DNA of 7,003 nucleotides from Polyangiaceae bacterium (GTDB lineage: Bacteria > Myxococcota > Polyangia > Polyangiales > Polyangiaceae): assembly GCA_025936205.1 (NCBI GenBank), contig JAICTU010000474.1, forward strand, positions 1-7,003, written 5' to 3'. Made by a program: the position numbers and the translations under genes. The notes beneath the pieces were generated by a model. That model saw only the letters and a list, made by a program, of their open reading frames with translations. It ran no database searches and was not told the origin of the DNA. Shown here piece after piece: positions 1-5,699 of the stretch (the stretch's first letter is position 1; every line of letters starts with the position of its first letter).

Positions 1-2433
1 GAGCCGACCGTCACGGCGCCGGCAGTTTCGGGCAAGGAAGGGGCTGCGGCGGCCCCAGGCGGAGTGGCCGTGGAGGCGTCGTTGGGTGCTGGCACAGACG
101 GCGCAACGGATGCCTCGGAAGGCCGCTCGGCATCCGGTGTTTCACGTGAAACAGAAGCGGCGACGCCTGAGGCGAGGGCGAGTGGCAGCAGCGAGGAGGC
201 ACCCGCCAGGTCAGCCGCGGGTGGGTTACCGCGTTCCGAAGCGAAGGGGCCTCTTGCGGCGCTCCCTGTCAGCGCCCGGTCGGGCGCTCCCGCTCTCAAA
301 TCGGACGTAGCCGGCGGCTCCGCGCCAGGCGTGGCAGGGCACGCGTTGAACAGCGGTGCCGCCGCTTCTGTTTCACGTGAAACGGTGCGCCCGTCCGACC
401 CCCGTGGCGAAGTGATTCAGACGCTCGGGAATCCAGCCTCCTTCTCTAGCGAATCCGTGGTGAGTTCCGCGCGGGCCCCCCAGGGCGCTACCGCGGGCGA
501 GGCGAATGCAACGGCCCTTGCCGACGGCGGTGTGGTGCCAGAGTCCGCTCTGTCCGGCTCCCCGCCTCCCGGGACGGACCACCCAACCATCATCGGGGCC
601 GCGCGCGCGCCCGCCTCCCATCGCGCAACGCCTCCTGTACCCCGCAAACCCGCTGGCATCCCCAGCGCGCTCGTTTCACGTGAACCACACCTCGGCGCCG
701 GTGCTGCGCGGCTCATCTCCGGCACCGCGCCCGAGCACCTCGCGCTGGAGCACGCCCTCGCCACCTGGCTGGGCACCGAGTCCGCCCTCCTCTTCTCCAG
801 CGCCTATGCAGCGAACGTCGGGGTGGTCAGCGCGCTCGCTGCTCCGGGCGACGTCATCTTCTCCGACGCCCTGAACCACGCCTCCATCATCGACGGCTGC
901 CGGCTGAGCCGCGCGACGGTGGTCGTGGTTCCACACCGGGACCTGCCAGCACTGGTCAGCGCGCTGGGTGCCACTGCGCCTGGCCCGGGGGGCACACGCT
1001 GGGTTGTAACCGAGAGCTACTTCGGAATGGACGGCACCAGCCCCGACCTGCGGGCTCTTCGAGCCTGCTGCGACCAGTGGGACGCTTCGCTCATTGTGGA
1101 CGAGGCGCATTCGCTTGGCACGTTCGGGCCCGAGGGGCGCGGGCTCTGCTGGGCCTCCGGGATGCAACCCGATGTGTTGACCGGCGGTTTCGGCAAGGCC
1201 TTCGGCCTGCAGGGTGGCTTCGTGATGTGCAGCGCCGTGGTGCGAGCCTGGCTCTGGAACCGTGCTCGAAGCTTCGTCTTCTCGACCGCGACCAGCCCCT
1301 GGCTCTCGGCGCGCGCGCTGGAGAAGCTCGTCGGACTGCGGCGTTCGGAGGTGCTTCGGGAGCGGCTGGACCGCCACTCGCGGAGACTTGAAGCCCGCCT
1401 GGTCGAGGAAGGTGTGAAACTCCCGGCGGGGCGTCACGGCCCCGTGTTCCCCATCCTCTTCGGCGACGAGGAAGCAACCGTCCAGGCAGCTGCCACGCTC
1501 CGAGCCCTTGGCGTGCTCGCCCACCCCATCCGCCCGCCCACCGTGCCGCCGGGAACGGCGCGCCTGCGCGTGACCTTGCGCGCCGACCTCAGCGATGCCG
1601 AGATCGAGCGGCTCGCCGACGCTCTGATCCGGGTCTGGCAGGAGCGCCCTAGAGCCGCCTTCACGACCCTCTCGGGTTCGCAGCGCAGCAGCCAGCGCGC
1701 CATCGCAGCGCCTGCCGCTGCCCCGGGCACCGAGCTCCCCGCTCACGAAAGCTCGAGCCACTCGCGCTGGGTCGTGCTCGGCACCGGCACGGGCATTGGA
1801 AAGAGCTTTGTGGCCGAAGCTCTGGCTCGCGGCCTCGGCGCTCACGAACACGCGGTCGCCGGGCTCAAGCCGATCGAAACGGGCTGCCACACCAATGCCG
1901 ACGGCAGCCCCGCTGAAGGCGACGCCTTACGCCTGGAGGCCGCGTCGTATCGCGTGAAGCATCCGCGCCCCCACCCGCTCTATGCCTTCGCCGATCCACT
2001 GACGCCTTCGCTTGCCGCCCGGCGCGAGGGACAATCGATCGCGCTCGAGGCGGTGGCCTCGTGGGTAGACCGCGTCCGGTCGCCCTCGGCCACTAGCCCT
2101 GCCCAGCTCACTCACGTGGTCATCGAGTCCGCGGGCGGCGTGTTCTCGCCGCTCGGGGATAGCCTCACCAACTACGATCTCGCCCGTTGCCTCGGCCCCG
2201 CGCAATGGCTGCTGATCGCGCCTGACCGACTCGGGGTCCTGCACGACGTGACCAGCACCATCCGCGCGATGGGTTCCCTGGGCCGACTCCCAGACTACAT
2301 CCTCTTGAACCCGGTGCCCCCCGCCGACTCGAGTACGGGAACGAACGCCGCCGAATTGCGCCGCCTTGGACTCGGCGTCCCCGTGCTCGAGCTCGCCACC
2401 CCTGACTCCCTCCGGGCGCTGTTCTCCCACTAG
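1..2433 (+). CDS. bioF-bioD: Fused 8-amino-7-oxononanoate synthase / dethiobiotin synthetase, 5'-truncated by window edge
   Basis: The frame is open from base 1 to TAG at 2431-2433 (810 residues visible); the true start lies upstream, so the GTG at 64 is only an internal valine. Residues 1-229 are a low-complexity linker. BioF (PLP-dependent condensation of pimeloyl thioester with alanine) follows at about 230-550: HLGAGAARLISG, NHASIIDG (H293), VDEAH (D367, H370), FGKAFGLQGG with the PLP lysine K399, and IRPPTVPPGTARLR. A short linker leads to BioD (ATP-dependent closure of diaminopelargonate to dethiobiotin) at about 588-810: P-loop GTGTGIGKS (594-602), LKPIETG (K623) and ESAGGVFSPL (709 on). 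BioF and BioD catalyse the first and third of the late biotin steps; BioA, the middle step, is not in the window. The segment of BioF that should precede GAGAARL (the SNDYLGL region) must lie upstream if the domain is complete. Domain assignments are firm; the intactness of BioF is not shown. Confidence 0.93.
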   Translation, partial: EPTVTAPAVSGKEGAAAAPGGVAVEASLGAGTDGATDASEGRSASGVSRETEAATPEARASGSSEEAPARSAAGGLPRSEAKGPLAALPVSARSGAPALKSDVAGGSAPGVAGHALNSGAAASVSRETVRPSDPRGEVIQTLGNPASFSSESVVSSARAPQGATAGEANATALADGGVVPESALSGSPPPGTDHPTIIGAARAPASHRATPPVPRKPAGIPSALVSREPHLGAGAARLISGTAPEHLALEHALATWLGTESALLFSSAYAANVGVVSALAAPGDVIFSDALNHASIIDGCRLSRATVVVVPHRDLPALVSALGATAPGPGGTRWVVTESYFGMDGTSPDLRALRACCDQWDASLIVDEAHSLGTFGPEGRGLCWASGMQPDVLTGGFGKAFGLQGGFVMCSAVVRAWLWNRARSFVFSTATSPWLSARALEKLVGLRRSEVLRERLDRHSRRLEARLVEEGVKLPAGRHGPVFPILFGDEEATVQAAATLRALGVLAHPIRPPTVPPGTARLRVTLRADLSDAEIERLADALIRVWQERPRAAFTTLSGSQRSSQRAIAAPAAAPGTELPAHESSSHSRWVVLGTGTGIGKSFVAEALARGLGAHEHAVAGLKPIETGCHTNADGSPAEGDALRLEAASYRVKHPRPHPLYAFADPLTPSLAARREGQSIALEAVASWVDRVRSPSATSPAQLTHVVIESAGGVFSPLGDSLTNYDLARCLGPAQWLLIAPDRLGVLHDVTSTIRAMGSLGRLPDYILLNPVPPADSSTGTNAAELRRLGLGVPVLELATPDSLRALFSH
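138..153. other. parS: parS site 1, exact match to consensus
   Basis: TGTTTCACGTGAAACA is a perfect 16-bp palindrome identical to the well-known chromosomal parS consensus bound by ParB/Spo0J through its helix-turn-helix domain. ParB loads there as a CTP-dependent clamp and spreads to form the partition complex near the origin. It lies inside the bioF-bioD reading frame, where codons 47-51 read VSRET. Two more sites follow at 231 and 534 bp. The match is seen directly; ParB binding is inferred. Confidence 0.9.
369..384. other. parS: parS site 2, one mismatch
   Basis: TGTTTCACGTGAAACG matches the parS consensus at 15 of 16 positions and keeps the full 14-bp palindromic core GTTTCACGTGAAAC. 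Codons 124-128 read VSRET, the same phase as site 1, exactly 77 codons downstream of it. Functional ParB binding is very likely by sequence but not demonstrated. Confidence 0.87.
672..687. other. parS: parS site 3, two mismatches (degenerate right arm)
   Basis: CGTTTCACGTGAACCA keeps an intact left half-site GTTTCAC and the central CACGTG but differs from consensus at positions 1 and 14. Codons 225-229 read VSREP, again in the same phase, 101 codons after site 2. It abuts the first conserved BioF residues (HLGAGAARL), where protein constraint may limit the right arm. It may be a weaker ParB site. Confidence 0.72.
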
Positions 2434-2455
2434 CCCCACTCCGATCGGACTCCGA

Positions 2456-2752
2456 TCAGGCTGCCACCGGAGTCAGCACTGGAGCCTGAACGCTCCTCAC
2501 TTCCGGCACTGCGCTGCTGAGGCAATCCACGAGCACCACTGCGTAGTGGTCGGCGGTCGTCAGCATCACGACCGCTGCGCCATCCGGGAAGCCAGCGTAC
2601 GGCTCCGTCAATGCCCCGATCGACAGCTGCCCCCAGGCTTCGTCGAACCCTGCGGCATCCGCCAGCTGCTCGTACTCCCAGACCCCATCCGGGTCTCCGA
2701 GAAAATCGACGGGACTCTCTTCGAGCGGGGACGAGATGGGTGCAACGCGCAT
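2456..2752 (-). CDS. Small hypothetical protein, 98 aa
   Basis: I do not recognise the family. The ORF starts at ATG 2752-2750 and ends at TGA 2458-2456. The product is acidic, with mixed hydrophobic stretches (for example AAVVMLTTADHYAVVLVDCL near residues 60-79), no clear signal peptide and one Cys. Support for it being real: a strong GGAGG Shine-Dalgarno six bases upstream of ATG, mostly G/C third codon positions, and balanced amino-acid composition, unlike the Arg/His/Cys-rich translation of the opposite strand. It is convergent with bioF-bioD (22 bp between stop codons) and follows the thioredoxin gene on the same strand after 90 bp, so the two may be co-transcribed. An intergenic palindrome between them may alter expression. 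Function cannot be assigned. Confidence 0.65.
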   Translation of the reverse strand: MRVAPISSPLEESPVDFLGDPDGVWEYEQLADAAGFDEAWGQLSIGALTEPYAGFPDGAAVVMLTTADHYAVVLVDCLSSAVPEVRSVQAPVLTPVAA

Positions 2753-2758
2753 GGAAGG

Positions 2759-2763
2759 CCTCC
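2759..2763 (-). promoter_or_regulatory. Shine-Dalgarno of the 98-aa protein
   Basis: On the minus strand GGAGG lies six bases before the ATG at 2752. It is the clearest ribosome binding site in the window and the main reason for accepting this small gene and its start. Confidence 0.65.
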
Positions 2764-2804
2764 AGGGAACGAGAGGCTCTCGTTCTACGCGCTCCGCTGA
2801 GGCT

Positions 2805-2833
2805 TGTCCAGATGTTCAGTGAACAGCTGGACA
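2805..2833. repeat. 29-nt imperfect palindrome / hairpin between thioredoxin and small gene
   Basis: Arms TGTCCAG (2805-2811) and CTGGACA (2827-2833) pair over 7 bp. After one A/G mismatch, TGTTC (2813-2817) and GAACA (2821-2825) pair over 5 bp around an AGT loop, giving 12 pairs in all. It lies 10 bases past the stop of the minus-strand thioredoxin gene and 42 bases before the Shine-Dalgarno of the small gene. No T-run follows on the minus strand, so a classical intrinsic terminator is unlikely. An operator, an mRNA 3'-end stabilising or processing hairpin, or a weak terminator are possible. Confidence 0.55.
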
Positions 2834-2842
2834 GTATCGGGG

Positions 2843-3517
2843 TTACATGGAGAGGGGGACGTCGTTGCAGAGGCCCGCCAGAGGCCCCGTCGGTTCCTGG
2901 TTGTCGAAGGGGATCTGGCAAGTGATCGGCCCGCGCAAGGAGCGCGCGAACTCCAGGTGCAAGGGCTTCAACCAGTCGCGGCCGCCGTCGAAGCGGGCGC
3001 GGATCACCCCGCGCTTGTCGATGAACCAGGTCTCTGGATAGAGCTTGGTCCCGTACTTGTCGGCCACGATCTTGTTTTCCGTGTCCACGAACGTGACGAA
3101 GGGCGGGTCGCCGTTCAGCACGGACAGGAGGGTGTCGCGGGCGTCGGCGACGCTCTCATCGGTGCTGACCGTCAGCAGCTGAATATCGCCTTCCTTGTCC
3201 AGCACCCGTGCGAAGTCCGCGAGCGCCGGCATCTCTTCGAGGCAGGGCCGGCAAGACTTCGTCCAGAAGTTCAGCACCACCACTTTGCCGCGATAGTCGG
3301 AGAGCTTCTTGGTGCTGCCATCGATCGTGGGCAGCTCGAAGTCCGGCGCGGTGCGGTTGTCGTTGGCGTAGTGCGGACGCAGCGCGCAGGAGGGGGTGCA
3401 GACCCGGCGGCGCTCGCCGTCGCGAGCGGAGCTGAGAAACGAGAAGACCCCGGCGGCCGCCACCACCGTAAAGGCCAGCTGGGCCAAATGGGCGCTGTTG
3501 ATCATGAACGCCGACAT
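2843..3517 (-). CDS. Membrane-anchored TlpA/ResA-like thioredoxin-fold protein
   Basis: From the chosen ATG (3517-3515) the product has 224 residues. A hydrophobic segment LAQLAFTVVAAAGVFSFL near residues 12-29 serves as signal anchor. A TlpA/AhpC-type thioredoxin domain follows: APDFELPTIDGSTKKLSDYRG, then KVVVLNFWTKSCRPC with redox cysteines C89 and C92 (CRPC), and YPETWFID with the cis-proline. Such proteins reduce or exchange disulfides on the outer face of the membrane, for example in cytochrome c maturation; the partner here is unknown. The frame stays open upstream to GTG 3670, with another ATG at 3628 that would add a second hydrophobic stretch; no start has a good Shine-Dalgarno. The basic RDGERRR after the helix is odd for a periplasmic side, so topology and start are uncertain. 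Extra cysteines occur before the domain (CTPSC) and in the C-terminal tail (two). It is divergent from ttcA. Confidence 0.85.
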   Translation of the reverse strand: MSAFMINSAHLAQLAFTVVAAAGVFSFLSSARDGERRRVCTPSCALRPHYANDNRTAPDFELPTIDGSTKKLSDYRGKVVVLNFWTKSCRPCLEEMPALADFARVLDKEGDIQLLTVSTDESVADARDTLLSVLNGDPPFVTFVDTENKIVADKYGTKLYPETWFIDKRGVIRARFDGGRDWLKPLHLEFARSLRGPITCQIPFDNQEPTGPLAGLCNDVPLSM

Positions 3518-3753
3518 AGCACCAGCGCGGCCGCTCGTGCAGCTCAGCAAAAAAGGGCGAACCGCGGCTGCGAGCAGGACCGGCGCCGAGAGCGCGGGGT
3601 GCTTGCCCGGCCCCGGCAATGACGGCATAAAGACCGCGTGATCGGCCGCCCGGAGCCGCGAATGGCACACTTCGGGCCCGGATTAGGGCGCCCTGCCCCA
3701 CAGGGTTTGCGGAAAAATCTTCTGCGGGGACACCCCGCACCTCGAGCATCCAC
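3518..3753. promoter_or_regulatory. Divergent intergenic region between thioredoxin gene and ttcA
   Basis: About 236 bp separates the divergent starts, so promoters for both directions should lie here, unless the thioredoxin gene starts further upstream at 3628 or 3670. One candidate for ttcA on the + strand is TTGCCC (3603-3608) with a 17-bp spacer and CATAAA (3626-3631), four of six matches in each box; this would give a leader of about 120 nt. It is weak evidence in GC-rich DNA. No convincing minus-strand promoter was seen. Confidence 0.35.
3723..3739. repeat. Perfect GC-rich hairpin immediately upstream of ttcA
   Basis: TGCGGGG and CCCCGCA form a perfect 7-bp stem with an ACA loop, ending 14 bases before the ttcA ATG, where the ribosome binding site should be; no Shine-Dalgarno is visible there. 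Read on the minus strand, the hairpin is followed after four bases by a run of five T, resembling an intrinsic terminator that could stop antisense transcription coming from the ttcA side. Either role is inference. Confidence 0.45.
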
Positions 3754-4602
3754 ATGACACAGCCTTCAGCAGAGGCAGCGCACTCGCCCGCAGCGGGAAC
3801 GAACGGGGCCGCGGCGCTCGAGCTCGGTGGGCGCTTGCTCGGGCAGGTCGGTAGGGCCAGTCGCGACTTCGGTCTGCTCGAGCCGGGTGACCACGTGCTG
3901 GTGGCGGTGAGCGGCGGGAAAGACTCGTACACGATGCTCGATCTGCTGCGGCAGCTGCAGCGGCGGGCGCCGTTCCACTTCAGCCTGGTGGCGGTGAACA
4001 TCGACCAGGGCCACCCCGGCTACCCCCGGCACGTGCTGGAGGACTACCTGGCGCGCGAGGGCTACCCCGCGGAGTTCGTGCAGGAAGACACCTATTCCGT
4101 GGTCAAGGAGAAGGTGCCGGAAGGCAAGACCTACTGCTCGCTGTGCTCGCGCCTGCGCCGGGGCATCCTGTACACGACCGCGCAACGGCTCGGCGCCAAC
4201 AAGATTGCTCTGGGCCATCACCGCGACGATTTCAACGAGACCTTGCTGATGAACCTGCTCTACGCGGGGCAGATCAAGGCCATGCCGCCGCGGCTGGTCT
4301 CGGACGACGGCGCGAACGTGGTGATCCGCCCGCTCTGCTATGCGGCGGAAGAAGACATCGCGGAGTACGCGCGCCTGCGCGGCTATCCGATCTTGCCCTG
4401 TGACCTGTGCGGGTCGCAGGACAATCTGAAGCGCAAGCGGGTCAAGCAGCTGATCGCCGAGCTGCACGCGGAGAATCCGAACGTGCGCGGCAATCTGTTC
4501 GCGGCGCTGGGCAATGTGCGCAGCTCGCATCTGTTGCCGCCCAAGCTGGGCGCACCAGCGTCACTGCCGGATCGGCGCTTGAGGGTGGTCAGCGAATCAT
4601 GA
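3754..4602 (+). CDS. ttcA: tRNA 2-thiocytidine(32) synthetase TtcA
   Basis: This 282-residue protein matches TtcA along its length. TtcA is a cytoplasmic Fe-S PP-loop ATPase that adenylates and thiolates cytidine 32 in the anticodon loop of some tRNAs, using sulfur from a cysteine desulfurase. Visible signatures are the PP-loop SGGKDS (53-58), the CSLC pair (C128, C131) followed by SRLRRGILY, the GHHRDD motif, LMNLLYAGQIKAMPP, and PCDLCGSQDN (C216, C219). E. coli TtcA ligates its cluster with the CxxC pair and a cysteine of the later CxLC, all kept here. The N-terminal ~25 residues are Ala-rich and poorly conserved, so the start could be slightly downstream; no clear Shine-Dalgarno precedes ATG 3754. 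The stop overlaps the ddl start by four bases (ATGA), pointing to an operon with translational coupling. Confidence 0.95.
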   Translation: MTQPSAEAAHSPAAGTNGAAALELGGRLLGQVGRASRDFGLLEPGDHVLVAVSGGKDSYTMLDLLRQLQRRAPFHFSLVAVNIDQGHPGYPRHVLEDYLAREGYPAEFVQEDTYSVVKEKVPEGKTYCSLCSRLRRGILYTTAQRLGANKIALGHHRDDFNETLLMNLLYAGQIKAMPPRLVSDDGANVVIRPLCYAAEEDIAEYARLRGYPILPCDLCGSQDNLKRKRVKQLIAELHAENPNVRGNLFAALGNVRSSHLLPPKLGAPASLPDRRLRVVSES

Positions 4603-5696
4603 GCACACGACGTTTGCGGGTCGGCATCATCTTCGGGGGGCGTTCGGGTGAGCACGAGGTCAGCGTGCGATCGGCGCGCGGCATCCTGGCCGCGCTCGAT
4701 CCTGCGCGCTTCGAGCCGGTGCCGATCGGCATCGACCGTACGGGTCGCTGGCAGCTGATCGAGTCGCGAGCGCTGCTGGCCGCGACCGACACGGACGCGG
4801 CGGTCGGGCAGGGCGGTCTGGTGCGCGCGCGCGACGTGGTCGAGTCGCTGGAGCGCAGCGACGTCGGCGATCTGCAGGGTCGCTTCGGCGTGGACGTGTT
4901 TTTCCCGATCGTGCACGGCACGCTGGGCGAGGACGGCGCGCTGCAGGGTTTGCTGGAGATGGCCGGTGCGCCCTACGTCGGTTGCGGCGTGCTGGGCTCC
5001 GCCGTGGGCATGGACAAAGACGTGGCCAAGCGGCTGCTGCGCGATGCCGGGCTGCCGGTGGTCGAGTTCCTGGTCGCGCGCGCAGAGCGAGCGCACGGCC
5101 CGGAGCTCACGCGGCGCGTGGCGGCGGAGCTGGGCTTCCCTTGCTTCGTCAAGCCGGCGAACCTCGGGTCGTCGGTGGGCGTGGTCAAGGTGCGGCGGGC
5201 GGAAGACTTCGAGGCGGCGCTGGCCGAGGCCTTCCGCTACGACCGCAAGCTACTGATCGAGCGCGCGATCGACGCGCGGGAGATCGAGGCGGCCGTGCTC
5301 GGCGGGCCCGAGCCATCGGTCTCGTTGCCCGGCGAGATCGTTCCTCACCACGAGTTCTATTCCTACGAGGCGAAGTATCTCGACCCCGCGGGCGCCGAGT
5401 TGCTCGTGCCGGCGCCCCTGACCCCGGAGCAGACGCGCGAGGTGCAGGGGCTCAGCTTGCGCGCGTTCGAGGCGCTGGAGTTGGAGGGACTGGCGCGCGT
5501 GGATTTCTTCCTGGATCGGCGCGACGGGCGCTGGTTCGTGAACGAGGTCAATACACTGCCGGGCTTCACCGAGGTGAGCATGTACGCTCGCATGTGGCAG
5601 CAGAGCGGGCTCGATTACCGCGAGCTTCTGACCCGGCTGATCGAGCTCGGCATCGCTCGTTTCGAAGCGCGCCGCGCGCTGTCCGTCGAGCGCTGA
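4599..5696 (+). CDS. ddl: D-alanine--D-alanine ligase, DdlA type
   Basis: ATP-grasp enzyme joining two D-alanines for the peptidoglycan precursor in the cytoplasm. At 365 residues it resembles E. coli DdlA in length and sequence. In order: IIFGGRSGEHEVS (10-22), FPIVHGTLGEDGALQG (102-117), MDKDVAKRLL (138-147), FVKPANLGSSVGVVKV with the phosphate-binding GSSVG (183-198), the omega-loop SYEAKY (K259, Y260), ARVDFFL (R300) and NEVNTLPGFTEVSMY (315-329). The tyrosine in EAKY is typical of D-Ala-D-Ala rather than the D-Ala-D-lactate ligases of the VanA type. The ATG lies within the ttcA stop (ATGA); GAGGGTGG at 4581-4588 may act as its Shine-Dalgarno, so translation is probably coupled. It is not beside murC/ftsQAZ here, unlike ddlB of many bacteria. 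All key residues appear intact. Confidence 0.96.
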   Translation: MSTRRLRVGIIFGGRSGEHEVSVRSARGILAALDPARFEPVPIGIDRTGRWQLIESRALLAATDTDAAVGQGGLVRARDVVESLERSDVGDLQGRFGVDVFFPIVHGTLGEDGALQGLLEMAGAPYVGCGVLGSAVGMDKDVAKRLLRDAGLPVVEFLVARAERAHGPELTRRVAAELGFPCFVKPANLGSSVGVVKVRRAEDFEAALAEAFRYDRKLLIERAIDAREIEAAVLGGPEPSVSLPGEIVPHHEFYSYEAKYLDPAGAELLVPAPLTPEQTREVQGLSLRAFEALELEGLARVDFFLDRRDGRWFVNEVNTLPGFTEVSMYARMWQQSGLDYRELLTRLIELGIARFEARRALSVER

Positions 5697-5699
5697 TTC

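Larger units (their letters stand above)
1..687 (+). other. Low-complexity Ala/Ser/Gly/Pro-rich coding linker carrying parS sites
   Basis: The first 229 codons of the bioF-bioD frame encode a sequence dominated by A, S, G, P, R, E, T and V. It has no Cys, Trp or Tyr and a single Phe, as expected of a disordered segment. It ends directly at the conserved BioF motif HLGAGAARLISG. In standard BioF proteins only about 15-20 residues separate SNDYLGLA from this motif, so the segment looks like a large insertion at that point of the fold. Its left limit is outside the window. No known domain is recognisable; its only clear content is three parS-like palindromes, which suggests its value lies in the DNA rather than in the peptide (inference). 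Confidence 0.7.

Noticed and set aside
64..66. GTG as the start of bioF-bioD
   Set aside because: The frame is open to the left edge with the same low-complexity composition, and BioF residues that should precede the visible part are missing, so the true start is upstream.
138..687. The palindromes as transcription-factor operators of the bio genes (BirA/BioR type) or as eukaryotic E-boxes
   Set aside because: They lie deep inside the coding region rather than before it, do not resemble the known BirA or BioR operators, and match the bacterial parS consensus fully at site 1.
676..1890. 404-codon open frame on the minus strand
   Set aside because: Antisense shadow of bioF-bioD, whose catalytic motifs occupy the + strand; no family resemblance on the minus strand.
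2430..2921. 163-codon minus-strand frame overlapping the small gene and thioredoxin gene end
   Set aside because: Arg/Ser/Gly-rich composition, overlap with both neighbours, and a weaker ribosome binding site than the 98-codon frame.
2804..3622. 272-codon open frame on the + strand
   Set aside because: Antisense to the thioredoxin gene; the minus strand carries the CRPC active site and cis-proline motif.
3892..3897. CACGTG as a fourth parS site (also at 2113-2118 and 4030-4035)
   Set aside because: Only the central six bases match; the GTTT and AAAC flanks that define parS are missing, and CACGTG is expected by chance in GC-rich DNA.
3766..4530. 254-codon minus-strand frame
   Set aside because: Antisense shadow of ttcA, rich in Arg, Gln, His and Val with no motif.
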